64,000 nt of DNA from Sphaerochaeta sp. (lineage in GTDB: Bacteria; Spirochaetota; Spirochaetia; Sphaerochaetales; Sphaerochaetaceae). Shown one piece after another: positions 19,793-29,876 of this stretch (position 1 is the stretch's first letter; the number at the start of each line of letters is the position of its first letter). A program made the translations under genes and the position numbers. Below the pieces are notes generated by a model that saw only the letters and a program-made list of their open reading frames with translations, did not search any database and was not told where the DNA came from. The DNA is taken from assembly GCA_016342655.1 (NCBI GenBank), contig JAEINL010000002.1:51744-115743 (forward strand), written 5' to 3'.

Positions 19793-20878
19793 ATGGAAAT
19801 TCAAATTCGAAGGCTTAAAAAGTATTATTATTCAGAGGGAAAGACCATCAAGGCTCTTGATGACGTGAATCTGACGATTCCAGCCAATAAGATTTTTACC
19901 CTTCTTGGACCAAGCGGTTGTGGAAAGACCACACTTCTTAGAAGTATCGTTGGGCTGGAGACCCCTGACGAAGGGGAGATAACCATCGGCGATACGGTTG
20001 TGTGGTCAAGTGAAAAGAACATTTTCATGCCAACCGAGAAGAGGGGTCTTGGAATGGTTTTCCAGACCTATGCCATTTGGCCCCACATGAATGTATTCAA
20101 CAACGTAGCCTATCCTTTACAGAATCAGGGCATGCCAAAAGCTGAGATTGAGGAAAGGGTGCGCGAGACCTTGAGTTTTGTTCAGTTGGAAGGATTTGAG
20201 AAACGTCCTTCGACCAAATTGTCCGGTGGGCAGCAGCAGCGGGTGGCCCTTGCCAGGGCCCTCGTTGCCCAACCCAAAGTAATTCTTTTCGACGAACCTC
20301 TATCAAACTTGGATGCGAAGCTCCGTGAGGAAACAAGGAAGGAACTTCGTTCGTTCCTAACCAAATTGGAAATTACTGCAGTCTATGTCACCCACGACAG
20401 GATAGAGGCACTCTCCCTCTCAGATTCCATCGGAGTGATGCGTGCTGGGAAGATTGTAGAAATTGGTGCACCAAAGAAAATTTACTTCAACTCAGAGCAT
20501 CAGTTTGTTGCAGACTTCATCGGCAGGTCAAACCTTATTCCTGCAAAGGTGAAACAACAACAGGATGCCTATACCAGAGTTGAGACATCCTTGGGTGAGT
20601 TCATTTGCAAGGAGAGAGAGTATCCTGTGGGAAGTGACCTCATTCTCTGTATCAGACCGGAATTCATTGACTTTGAGATCGTGGGCGAAAAGGAGCAAAT
20701 GAATACCCTCACAGGTGTCATGGAGACCATGGTATTTGTTGGGGAGGTGTATGAAAGTGAGATTAGGGTAGACGATGTGCTGTTTATGGCAAAAGTAGAC
20801 CCTGAGACAACGCTTGAAGTGGGAGATCCTGTAACTTTCTCCGTAAAACCGGAACACTGTCTTCTGGTTTCTGAATAG
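19793..20878 (+). CDS. ABC transporter ATP-binding protein (FbpC/PotA-like)
   Basis: GPSGCGKTTLLRS Walker A, KLSGGQQQRVALARAL, ILFDEPLSNLD; C-terminal TOBE-like region. Confidence 0.95.
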   Translation: MEIQIRRLKKYYYSEGKTIKALDDVNLTIPANKIFTLLGPSGCGKTTLLRSIVGLETPDEGEITIGDTVVWSSEKNIFMPTEKRGLGMVFQTYAIWPHMNVFNNVAYPLQNQGMPKAEIEERVRETLSFVQLEGFEKRPSTKLSGGQQQRVALARALVAQPKVILFDEPLSNLDAKLREETRKELRSFLTKLEITAVYVTHDRIEALSLSDSIGVMRAGKIVEIGAPKKIYFNSEHQFVADFIGRSNLIPAKVKQQQDAYTRVETSLGEFICKEREYPVGSDLILCIRPEFIDFEIVGEKEQMNTLTGVMETMVFVGEVYESEIRVDDVLFMAKVDPETTLEVGDPVTFSVKPEHCLLVSE

Positions 20879-20889
20879 GGGATGGTGAA

Positions 20890-22569
20890 ATGGTAAAACG
20901 CCAATCCAAACTGACCTACCTGCTTATTGTGATTCTCGCCCTGCTAACCCTCAGCCCGGTGGTTATGCTGGTTATGGGGAGCTTCTCCAAAGGGTTGAAT
21001 ACCTTTGGGGACTTCACTGTCTCAAAATATGTCTCTGTCTATACTGATCCTTCGTTTTATTCTGTATTGGGTAATACCCTGATATTTGTACTGTTCTCTG
21101 CACTGTTCTCCACCATCCTAGCCCTGTTTCTCGCATACCTTAACAATCGGACCAACATTCCTGGGAAATTTATGTTCAGAGTAATCTCAGTCGTCCCTAT
21201 GATGATACCGCACGTACTCTTTGCAGTAAGCTGGGCACTGTTGTTAAATCCCTCGAATGGTATACTCAATCTGGTATTGATGAATATATTCAGGTTGGAG
21301 AACGCACCCTTCAACATCTATTCCATCAGGGGGATGATCATGGTTGAAGGCCTTTTGGACCTTCCTATCGCGTATCTGATCATCGCACCTGCGATGGCAT
21401 CCTTCGATATCTCCCTTGAAGAGTCTTCAAGAGTCTTTGGTGCTGGCAACATGAAGACGCTTTTTCGCATCACCTTGCCGGTGTTGCGTCCAGCCATCCT
21501 GGCTTCCTTTATCCTCTGTGTTGTCAGGGCCCTGGCTTCCTTTGCTGTCCCTTCAGTTCTGGGTATGCCTGGAAGGACCTATGTACTTGCGACCTACATC
21601 TATCGTACGGTCACCACCGGTTTTATTGCTGACTATGGAAAAGCTGCTGCGGTTGGTATGAGTATCCTGGTATTTTCCATCTCGCTGATATATGTCTATC
21701 GGTATCTGACCCGCTTTAGTGAGAAGTATGTTACTGTCTCCAGCCGCGGCTTCAAGCCCGTGGTCATCGAGCTAAAGAAAGCAAGAATACCCATGTTTGT
21801 AATCCTTCTCATCTTTTCCTTTGTCCTGATATTGCTTCCTATCTTGGTATTGCTCTATACCTCGTTTGTTCCGTATTCCATGGTACCCAGCATGAAGGCT
21901 TTTGCTTCAATGAACCTAAACCATTGGAAGAGTGTGCTTAACGATGCCAGCTCCTTGACATCCTTGAAGAACAGCTTGTTCCTCTGTATTGTTGGCGCAT
22001 CCTTGGGGACGTTGCTCTCTATCTTCATTTCCTATGTGATTGTGAAGGTAAAGTCCAAAGCTTCTGGTATTCTGGAATCCTTAAGTTTTCTGTCCTTCTC
22101 TTTCCCTGGTATTGTAATCGGTATTGGGTTCATGTGGTTTTTTGTACGGACTCCTCTCTATGCGACCATCTGGGCTCTGCTCATCGGGTATATCGCTACC
22201 TACCTTCCCTATGGCATACGCCCAATGACCAGCGCTTTTATCCAGATTCATAGTCATCTTGAGGAATCATCCACGGTTTGTGGAGCATCCTTTCTTACTA
22301 CCATACGACGTATAGTCATTCCGTTACTGATCCCAGGCATTGTTTCTGGTTGGATACTGATGGCGACCATGTTCTTTAGGGAACTTTCACTCTCTGTTGT
22401 ACTCTCAAGACCAGGGACTGAGACCATGGCAGTACAGATTCTCAAGTTCTCTAATGATGGCCTTTGGGGCAGACTCTCGGCCTTGGGTATCATCATGATC
22501 GGAATTTCGGTTCTCCTGGTTGTCACTGCAAACTTGGTAGGGAATCACTTCAAGCCTGAAAATACGTAA
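20890..22569 (+). CDS. ABC transporter permease, iron-type fused double permease (FbpB-like)
   Basis: 559 aa, two BPD permease halves each with an EESS-type loop (SLEESSRVFGAG; HLEESSTVCGAS). Confidence 0.92.
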   Translation: MVKRQSKLTYLLIVILALLTLSPVVMLVMGSFSKGLNTFGDFTVSKYVSVYTDPSFYSVLGNTLIFVLFSALFSTILALFLAYLNNRTNIPGKFMFRVISVVPMMIPHVLFAVSWALLLNPSNGILNLVLMNIFRLENAPFNIYSIRGMIMVEGLLDLPIAYLIIAPAMASFDISLEESSRVFGAGNMKTLFRITLPVLRPAILASFILCVVRALASFAVPSVLGMPGRTYVLATYIYRTVTTGFIADYGKAAAVGMSILVFSISLIYVYRYLTRFSEKYVTVSSRGFKPVVIELKKARIPMFVILLIFSFVLILLPILVLLYTSFVPYSMVPSMKAFASMNLNHWKSVLNDASSLTSLKNSLFLCIVGASLGTLLSIFISYVIVKVKSKASGILESLSFLSFSFPGIVIGIGFMWFFVRTPLYATIWALLIGYIATYLPYGIRPMTSAFIQIHSHLEESSTVCGASFLTTIRRIVIPLLIPGIVSGWILMATMFFRELSLSVVLSRPGTETMAVQILKFSNDGLWGRLSALGIIMIGISVLLVVTANLVGNHFKPENT

Positions 22570-22595
22570 GTATCGAATTTCTCTGGTACAAAGAT

Positions 22596-22633
22596 AGGCC
22601 TTGCATCTCTCTATAGGGACGCGAGGTCTTTTT
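22596..22633 (+). terminator. Terminator after ABC permease
   Basis: AGGCCTTGC-atctctctatagggac-GCGAGGTCT followed by TTTTTG. Confidence 0.6.
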
Positions 22634-22797
22634 GTTACTGTTTTTATAACCATATACCAGTAAAGCAAATAAAAATACAATACTTGCACAGATACCAAGC
22701 ACTCTTTTCTTGTGTTGTCCAAGAGGTGGTGGTACACTGAGGTATCACACAAGAAGATAGATTGAAATACAATTCAATCTGATGTAAGGAGGAAACG

Positions 22798-24570
22798 ATG
22801 AGAAAACGTGGTCTAAAACTAATTGTTCTGGGTATGATGGTTCTCTTTCTTTCGGTTGGCATGCTCTTTGCCCAACCCCTGCCGGAAACCCAGAATCTGA
22901 CCATCCTAGCTACGACTGACATTCATAGCAACGTTTGGGGATTTAGTTATGAGAATGACAAGGAGACTACCAAAGATGGACTGGCAAGGATAGCTACCTA
23001 CATTGCAGAGGTCCGCTCACAAGAGCCTTATGTTGTTCTGGTTGACAACGGTGATGCCCTGCAGGGTAACATCATGACAGATGATATCTACAACAAGCAG
23101 GATGGTCTCCATCCTGTGATCAGGGCCATGAACCTATTGCAGTATGATTCCCTTACCTTAGGAAACCATGAGTTTAACTTTGGGGAAAAACTTATCAAGA
23201 GAGTCCAAGGCCTTGCAGACTTCCCCGTCCTTGCTGCTAATATGGCACGAGTCGATGGGACGATGGCAGCCTTACCGTACACCATTATTGAGCGTGGTGA
23301 CCTAAAGATTGGTATCATCGGCCTAACAAACCCCAATGCCCCCCGTTGGGATGGGGAAAAGACTGATCCCTTCGTATTTGCCGCTGTGGGTCCCGCCTGT
23401 AGGAGGGTAGTGGACATCATCAAGGACAAAGTTGACATCCTCATTGCCGTATCCCATGTGGGTATCTATCCCGAGTATGATGAAGAGGGTGGAAGTGATG
23501 GTGCAAACGCGATTCTCGAACTATGTCCGGAAATTGATGTTATCATCCTAGGACATGCCCATAATACCTATAAGAACATTCATGGCGATACTGTTGTGGG
23601 TGGGGCTAGAAACTTTGGTAAGGAAGTAATCCGCATTGACCTTGGCATCGATAGTGACAAGCGTATTATCTCTCGCAAGGTTGACGTGATTACCATGGAT
23701 AAATACGAGCCAAGTGATCTGATTCGCAAGGACGCCTTCATCATGGAAGCACACAAGAAGACCCGTGACTTCATTTCAGGAGGAGCCCCTTCAGCCGATG
23801 GCAAGAGCAGTGGTGGTATTTTCGGTACCGCTTCTGTCAATTTCCAACCTATGAACGAGATTATGGGAATCCCAGAAGGCAAGCTTCGCGACACTGCTGT
23901 CATGGACCTCATCAACTCGGTCCAGTTGGCCAACTCGGGTGCTGATGTCTCTGCAGCCGCACTATTCTCTGATACCAGTGATATCCTTGCCGGTCCCATC
24001 AACTACGGAACCATCTTTGGCATTTACAAGTTTGACAACACCCTCTACAAGGTTGAGGTCACCGGTGCAGAGTTGAAGGCGTACATGGAGTGGTCAGCTT
24101 CCTGTTACAACGAGTGGAAACCTGGTGACATTTCGATTAGTTTCAACCCCGAGAAACCTGGGTATCTCTACGATATGTTTGCAGGAGTTGACTATCAGAT
24201 TGACCTGTCCAAGCCTGTAGGAAAGAGAATTGTGAACGTAAAGTTCAAGGGCAAGCCTCTTTCTGATACTCAGAGGCTTACCTTGGCAGTCAACAATTAC
24301 CGGTATTCCTCAGCTCTCAAGACACAGAAGATTGTTGCAGCAACCAAGATGTGGGAATCACCCAACTCGATTCGTGATATGCTTGTTGCACATATCAAGG
24401 AGCAGGGAAACCTATATCCAAAGGTTGACAACAACTGGAAGATTGTCGGTGTTGACCTCTCATCTCCCTATCGTCAGCAGGTCATCAAGATGGTTAATGA
24501 TGGCAAGCTGGAGAAACCCTATGCCAAATCATTGAATATCAATGATCTGAAAGCGGCTGGAGTAATCTGA
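22798..24570 (+). CDS. Secreted bifunctional metallophosphoesterase / 5'-nucleotidase (2',3'-cyclic-nucleotide 2'-phosphodiesterase type)
   Basis: 590 aa; signal peptide; LTILATTDIHSNV, DNGDALQG, TLGNHEFNFG, DVIILGHAHNTY. Confidence 0.93.
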   Translation: MRKRGLKLIVLGMMVLFLSVGMLFAQPLPETQNLTILATTDIHSNVWGFSYENDKETTKDGLARIATYIAEVRSQEPYVVLVDNGDALQGNIMTDDIYNKQDGLHPVIRAMNLLQYDSLTLGNHEFNFGEKLIKRVQGLADFPVLAANMARVDGTMAALPYTIIERGDLKIGIIGLTNPNAPRWDGEKTDPFVFAAVGPACRRVVDIIKDKVDILIAVSHVGIYPEYDEEGGSDGANAILELCPEIDVIILGHAHNTYKNIHGDTVVGGARNFGKEVIRIDLGIDSDKRIISRKVDVITMDKYEPSDLIRKDAFIMEAHKKTRDFISGGAPSADGKSSGGIFGTASVNFQPMNEIMGIPEGKLRDTAVMDLINSVQLANSGADVSAAALFSDTSDILAGPINYGTIFGIYKFDNTLYKVEVTGAELKAYMEWSASCYNEWKPGDISISFNPEKPGYLYDMFAGVDYQIDLSKPVGKRIVNVKFKGKPLSDTQRLTLAVNNYRYSSALKTQKIVAATKMWESPNSIRDMLVAHIKEQGNLYPKVDNNWKIVGVDLSSPYRQQVIKMVNDGKLEKPYAKSLNINDLKAAGVI

Positions 24571-24594
24571 GTAGAATAAAGAATGATCATGAAA

Positions 24595-24622
24595 AACGCC
24601 CTTGGGATATCCCAAGGGCGTT
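24595..24622. terminator. 28-bp perfect palindrome, terminator-like
   Basis: AACGCCCTTGGGATATCCCAAGGGCGTT just downstream of the 5'-nucleotidase. Confidence 0.7.
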
Positions 24623-24873
24623 CTGACTAGTAATTAACCTGAACACTGGACAGTTTCGATTGCACAAGGATTGCTAGAAGGAATCGTCCATTTGGTATTG
24701 GAATACACCGCATTGCAGTATGAACAGATCCTGGAAAGGCAACAGGCAAAAGCTCAGTAGACTCTGCAAGGTAATTTCTACTATAAAGACGAATGGATTA
24801 TCACCTAATGAGTTGAAATCTTTGCAAACGTGAAAAGACCCACCTATGAACAGCGGGCCTTGAATTGTACCAC

Positions 24874-25056
24874 TTAAGAATCAATGCTATCATCAGTATC
24901 TAGCTTCTTCCGTTTCTTCACACTCTCAGTAAGCAAGAACTCAATCTGGCCATTGATGGACCTGAAGTCATCGTCGGCCCAAGCTGCAAGCTCTTTCCAC
25001 AACGAAGATGAGAGACGGAGTAATACCTGTTTCTTGTCTTTTTCTTTACTTGCCAT
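24874..25056 (-). CDS. Small Arc-like (ribbon-helix-helix) protein
   Basis: MASKEKDKKQVLLRLSSSLWKELAAWADDDFRSINGQIEFLLTESVKKRKK. Confidence 0.8.
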   Translation of the reverse strand: MASKEKDKKQVLLRLSSSLWKELAAWADDDFRSINGQIEFLLTESVKKRKKLDTDDSIDS

Positions 25057-25085
25057 ATCTCATCTTTCTCATTCTACATAAACCC

Positions 25086-26114
25086 TTAATACAAGCTCCC
25101 GCTGTTTACTATTGGTTGCACATCACGGTTACCACACAACACCACTAACAGGTTGCTGACCATGGCAGCCTTTCTTTCTTCATCAAGTTCAACTACAGAG
25201 TTCTCACTCAGCTGCTTCAGGGCCATCTCGACCATGCCCACTGCACCCTCAACTATCATCTGTCGTGCAGCAATAATAGCAGAAGCCTGCTGACGCTGTA
25301 ACATTGCTGCAGCAATCTCAGGAGCATAGGAAAGATGGGTGATCCTAGCCTCTAGGATTTCCAAGCCAGCTATCTCAACCTTACTCATCAATTCGTGTTT
25401 CAAATCATCAGCAACTTCTTTACTGCTTCCCCGTAAGGATTTCTCACCTTCTTCATCAGAAGCATCATAGGGAAAGAGCCTTACTACGTTACGCAAGGCA
25501 GAGTCGCTCTGAATGGAAAGGTACTCGGCAAAGTTATCCACATTAAAGACAGCTTTAGCGGTATCGACTACCTTCCAGATGACCACAACCCCGATGATGA
25601 TGGGATTTCCTAGGGCATCGTTAACCTTTTGTCTTTCGTTGTTCAGCGTCATAGCTTTCAGGGAAATCTTCTTGTTAGTTAGACCTAAGCTTGTCATATT
25701 TATAGCCATCGCTTGCTCAATGCTTTTTGAGGCTGGTTTTTGCTCGGTACGTTCACTCTTCGCTACAGGATTGACTGCACTTACAAACGGGTTCACAAAG
25801 AAGAATCCAGGGTGCTTGATAGATCCGTAGTATTTGCCAAAGAGGGTAAGTACCAAGGCTTCATTAGGTTTGATGACCTTAAGACCAGCATAGAGGATGG
25901 GGCCAATAACAAACCCATACAAGCCAGTGGCTATGAGGATCGAGAGTTTTAAAATAATTGGCAAAGCAGCAATTAACCCTAGCACAAAGCCTGCTACTGT
26001 GAGCAAAATAAGTAGTGTATTGGCTATAAGAAAGAGCATCCCATTAGTAGGGTTGAGCAATACCTTCTCCTGTCCGTAATCAGGGGGAACCATAGTTTGC
26101 GAGCTGTTCATCAC
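25086..26114 (-). CDS. SPFH / band 7 / prohibitin-domain membrane protein
   Basis: two TM N-terminus, [69 protein letters not shown]. Confidence 0.92.
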   Translation of the reverse strand: MMNSSQTMVPPDYGQEKVLLNPTNGMLFLIANTLLILLTVAGFVLGLIAALPIILKLSILIATGLYGFVIGPILYAGLKVIKPNEALVLTLFGKYYGSIKHPGFFFVNPFVSAVNPVAKSERTEQKPASKSIEQAMAINMTSLGLTNKKISLKAMTLNNERQKVNDALGNPIIIGVVVIWKVVDTAKAVFNVDNFAEYLSIQSDSALRNVVRLFPYDASDEEGEKSLRGSSKEVADDLKHELMSKVEIAGLEILEARITHLSYAPEIAAAMLQRQQASAIIAARQMIVEGAVGMVEMALKQLSENSVVELDEERKAAMVSNLLVVLCGNRDVQPIVNSGSLY

Positions 26115-26145
26115 AAAGCCTCCATTGGGGGGATAAAAAACTTTA

Positions 26146-26164
26146 TGATATCAATATGATATCA
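26146..26164. promoter_or_regulatory. Candidate tandem operator upstream of SPFH/Arc-like operon
   Basis: two TGATATCA palindromes whose starts are 11 bp apart (26146 and 26157). Confidence 0.5.
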
Positions 26165-26277
26165 ATAAGATAATATTGCTAATCTACCTTTCTGTCAAGC
26201 AAAGACTACCACTACTGTGAAAATGCTGTACAAACAAGGCCCTGTGGTGTATAAAAACCCATAATGCATAACAATTG

Positions 26278-27976
26278 GAAAAATTAGGTAACGAGGTTCA
26301 AATCTCCAATGATAGGGCACTCAAAGTGAGCGAATAGCTCTATGAGTTTCTTGCTGTAGTTGGCTGCTTCCCAGATATTGTTCTTCTTCCTTATCTTCAC
26401 GCCTCTAGCCTCCCAGAGGATGTCATCCGGCGTCTTGCCCTGTATCTTGGGGCAGGCAGACCTGAAGGCCTCCTCGATTTGAGCTGTGATGAGGATGATG
26501 AAGGCTAGCCCCTGGCCCATATAGTAGTCGGAGAAACACAGGGCCTTGAACTCATCCCTGTTCTTTACAAGGTCATAATAACTTTCGATGCCCCAGCGTT
26601 TCTTGTAGAGGCAGAAGACCTCCTGTGCCGTATCCTTGGGAAGGGAGGTCTTGAGGATGAGGACCCCGAAGGAGCCCTTCAGTGCCTCAAGCCGCTGTGG
26701 CGTGTAAGCCTTGGATGTCCCGATCCTCTTCTTGAAGGCCTCCTCTTCCTCTGCAGACCTGTTCATGTCCTTGTAGAGGATGACCCTGGACCCGTTCTCC
26801 CCTGCAGTTTCAGCCTCCCAGAAGAAGATGGGATGCATCTTCTTCTGGGTGCGGTAGATGAAGCTCCTCTTGTAGTCAAGGTTGTCCTTGACGGCCTTGT
26901 ATTCGAGGAGGTTCTCCGAGAGGGGGATGATGTACTGGTTGCCGCCCCTGGTGAACAGCAACAGGTTCTCGAGGGAATAGAAGCCCCTGTCGGCGATGAT
27001 CAGCTTCCCTGTGAATGCAAAGGAAGCCAACAGGTCCTTCACGCTGGTCTTGTCGAGCATCCCCCCCGGATACAGCCTTGAGAGCACCGGACGGCGGGTC
27101 TCGATGTCGTAGGCCATGAGGAGATCGGTCTGCATCTCCCCGGTCGTCCTGTACTTGTTGCCGTACTGGGCCAAGTCGTTCTCATGGGAATAGGATTCGA
27201 TGCAGTGCCCGTCTATGGCTATCCTGTGTGACTTGTCCAGCAGATGCTGCTGGTAGCGCAAAGGCCGCTCCTCCCGCCTTCCTAGCGCATCGAGAAGCCC
27301 CGAAAGGCTTGCATAGCTCATCGACATGGATGGGTACCTGACAGAAAGGCTGCTCTGGGCGAAGAGGACGCTGATGTTCTTCAGGCCCGTGTACCCGTTG
27401 ACCATGTACAGCAGGGCCAGAGCATATATCCTGGTGGCGTCCAAGGGGTTGAAGAACACCTTCAGCTGTGCAAGCACCCCCTTCGATGCCTCATAGGCGA
27501 TGGCGTACTGGCCATACTCGACGACGGTGAGCTTCTCAGCGGTGCAGAAGTTGTCGTTCGGGATGAAGCCGACCCCCTCCTTGATGCTGCCGACGAGAGT
27601 GCCCATCCTGAGGCGCCACTTGCCGTCCTCACCCTTCTGGTTGCTGCAGGTATATACGTAGTACCCACCCCTGATCGCCTTCACCATCGTACCTTTCGGC
27701 TTGAGGTCCCTGATGCCTTTGGGAACGGAATAAGTGCCCATGACCACCCTCCTGATTAATTACCTACCGTTAACCTAACTATAGCATGGGACAAGGGGAG
27801 TTGGCAAGCAAAATTGCTGGCCAAAAAGAGGCTTTACAAGAGAGGAAAAGGAAATATTGAAGAGAAGAAACCAAAAAAAACGGGATTTTACACCCGATTT
27901 TGAGAGGAAAGAGGAATATTTGATTAGGAACCACCGGGGGAGTAGGTTTTTAGAGACTTTCGTTACCTAATTTTTT
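26278..27976 (-). mobile_element. Intact IS4/IS1634-like insertion sequence
   Basis: terminal inverted repeats GAAAAATTAGGTAACGA (left) and GAAAAAATTAGGTAACGA (right, reverse complement) flank the transposase ORF. Confidence 0.85.
26284..27747 (-). CDS. IS4/IS1634-like DDE transposase, full length
   Basis: 487 aa; RIAIDGHCIESYSHEN, KLIIADRGFYSLENLLLF, YKKRWGIESYYDLVKN. Confidence 0.92.
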   Translation of the reverse strand: MVMGTYSVPKGIRDLKPKGTMVKAIRGGYYVYTCSNQKGEDGKWRLRMGTLVGSIKEGVGFIPNDNFCTAEKLTVVEYGQYAIAYEASKGVLAQLKVFFNPLDATRIYALALLYMVNGYTGLKNISVLFAQSSLSVRYPSMSMSYASLSGLLDALGRREERPLRYQQHLLDKSHRIAIDGHCIESYSHENDLAQYGNKYRTTGEMQTDLLMAYDIETRRPVLSRLYPGGMLDKTSVKDLLASFAFTGKLIIADRGFYSLENLLLFTRGGNQYIIPLSENLLEYKAVKDNLDYKRSFIYRTQKKMHPIFFWEAETAGENGSRVILYKDMNRSAEEEEAFKKRIGTSKAYTPQRLEALKGSFGVLILKTSLPKDTAQEVFCLYKKRWGIESYYDLVKNRDEFKALCFSDYYMGQGLAFIILITAQIEEAFRSACPKIQGKTPDDILWEARGVKIRKKNNIWEAANYSKKLIELFAHFECPIIGDLNLVT

Positions 27977-28824
27977 CATAAGTTATGATTGAAGAATACC
28001 TGATTCACATAAGCATATGAGTCGGTGAGTTGGGTCTCCCAATTTTCACTACCCGTATGCCAAAACTCCGTCACAAACCTACGCACTCCAATATCCCAGC
28101 AGGCTTCCAAGAGGAGTGGAAAGTCTACATGACCGGTTCCATAGGGGATTTCCCTGAATTTCCCTGGGACAGTCTCCTTGATGTGGGCAGCTATGATATG
28201 GCCTTTGCCACTCAGCAAATCTTCTTTTGCCGCTTGGTTGTTGCCTCCAGCTGCATTCACCATATTGCCAAGATCTGGATATATCTGAAGGTAGGGGGAA
28301 TTGACAAGGGAAACATACTCCATGGCTTTGGAGACACTGTTCATAAAAGGTGTCTCCATAGTTTCAAAGCCCAAGAGGATTCCCTGTTCAGCTGCTAAGA
28401 GCGTACACAGGCTTAGATTCTCAAGAAACAAAGCCTTAGTTTTCTCTGTGGATACTTCGTAATAGACATCATAACCAGCGAGCTGGATGATGGGTATTCC
28501 CATATAGAGTGCAAAATCAATCGCCCGTTTGCAGATATCCAGGGATCTCTCTCTTGTCGTTGCATCGAGGCTTCCCAAAGGGTATTTTCGATGGGCTGAC
28601 AGGCAGATCGAACCCAAGGGAAAGGAAGTGTCCTGAACCTCGTTTCTGAACGATAGCAATTGTCCAGGTGAATAGGTGAGACGCTTGAGCCTGTAATCAG
28701 TCTCATCAATGCTGAGTTCAAGAAAATCATAGCCAACACTCTTCGCCTTAAGAAGTTTTTCCCCTAAGGAAAGGGTGTCCGGCATTGATTTTTCATATAG
28801 TCCTAGTTTGTACATGTTAGTCAT
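27976..28824 (-). CDS. ulaE: L-ribulose-5-phosphate 3-epimerase UlaE-like
   Basis: YKLGLYEKSMPDTLSLGEKLLKAKSVGYDFLELSIDETDYRLKRL; SICLSAHRKYPLGS; IQLAGYDVYYE; stop codon abuts IS end. Confidence 0.88.
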   Translation of the reverse strand: MTNMYKLGLYEKSMPDTLSLGEKLLKAKSVGYDFLELSIDETDYRLKRLTYSPGQLLSFRNEVQDTSFPLGSICLSAHRKYPLGSLDATTRERSLDICKRAIDFALYMGIPIIQLAGYDVYYEVSTEKTKALFLENLSLCTLLAAEQGILLGFETMETPFMNSVSKAMEYVSLVNSPYLQIYPDLGNMVNAAGGNNQAAKEDLLSGKGHIIAAHIKETVPGKFREIPYGTGHVDFPLLLEACWDIGVRRFVTEFWHTGSENWETQLTDSYAYVNQVFFNHNL

Positions 28825-29857
28825 AGACATAATACAGTGTTGCTTCTCCAATGTGACGGCTTGATGCGAGTATCATATCATACCCATCACCTTGGGCAAC
28901 AGTCACATTACTCGGACCAGTTCCCAAATCGAGTGTATACTCAAAATAGTCTTGTGTTTCCTTATCATATTGGACAAGGAAGAGTTCGAGGGCATGGCGT
29001 CTATAGCCAAAGATCATGGTAGGGATACCTCGAAGGTTTCCAGCCCAAATGGCATGGATAAAGTTCATCTTTCTCCTGCATGTGTAGACTTCAGTATACT
29101 TCTGGTCCTTTCCCTTGTATATCTTGAGTATCGAACCATGGAAGCCTTCGATGACGGCCATCTCATCAATTCCATCACCATCCATATCTATCATGCAGGC
29201 ATCACTGGTCTCCTGTCCCATCAGGTGAGAAATAAGCCACTGCCCACCGATTGCTCTTGGTGGTTCTATCTGGTAGATCCCACTTTCACAGGTGACAAGG
29301 GAGGAGGGTACGCCATCATCGAGATATATGCGTGAATACCCATGATTCTTCACTAGCCCATCGAGGATGACTGATACTGTAATCTTTTCACTCATATCAT
29401 CAGGAAGAGACGCCACATAGACTTTGCCTGGGTCTGACCAATCTTCCTTGTCCTTCTTTGATGTGGCGAGTGTGCTTGCGATAAGATATCGTTGATGAGG
29501 GGTGTCTAGTACATCGAAGCGGTGGATGAAGGGAAGACGTATGACGGTGCGTATCTCCCATTGTCCTGTAGCCTTTTCATAATGGGCATGGACGATAACA
29601 CTATTCTCCGATTGGAAGGTCGGAAAAAAGTGTTGGACTGCAAGGAAATCGCCCTCAGTGTTTTCCAGAGGGACAATGCACATTGTCCCTCCCGGCTCTT
29701 CCCACACGACCTTTCTTGCAAGGGTTTCTGCATCATACATGTAGCATGGGCCGTGGCCTTCCGATGCATAAAAAAGCTGTAAACGTCCTGCCACCTTGAA
29801 AGCGGCCACTGCGTAACAACGATCCATCTTGTCGAGTGTCTTTTTCTCTATAGTCAT
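28817..29857 (-). CDS. Uncharacterised protein with FG-GAP/VCBS-like segment, no signal peptide
   Basis: 346 aa; DMDGDGIDEMAVIEGFHGSILKIYKG calcium-loop-like motif; lies between ulaG and ulaE. Confidence 0.7.
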   Translation of the reverse strand: MTIEKKTLDKMDRCYAVAAFKVAGRLQLFYASEGHGPCYMYDAETLARKVVWEEPGGTMCIVPLENTEGDFLAVQHFFPTFQSENSVIVHAHYEKATGQWEIRTVIRLPFIHRFDVLDTPHQRYLIASTLATSKKDKEDWSDPGKVYVASLPDDMSEKITVSVILDGLVKNHGYSRIYLDDGVPSSLVTCESGIYQIEPPRAIGGQWLISHLMGQETSDACMIDMDGDGIDEMAVIEGFHGSILKIYKGKDQKYTEVYTCRRKMNFIHAIWAGNLRGIPTMIFGYRRHALELFLVQYDKETQDYFEYTLDLGTGPSNVTVAQGDGYDMILASSRHIGEATLYYVYD

Positions 29858-29876
29858 TATGAGTTCCTTTCTGCTG

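Noticed and set aside
20097-20364. Overlapping minus-strand ORFs opposite the ABC ATPase
   Set aside because: Antisense of a strongly conserved ATPase; no start/RBS support.
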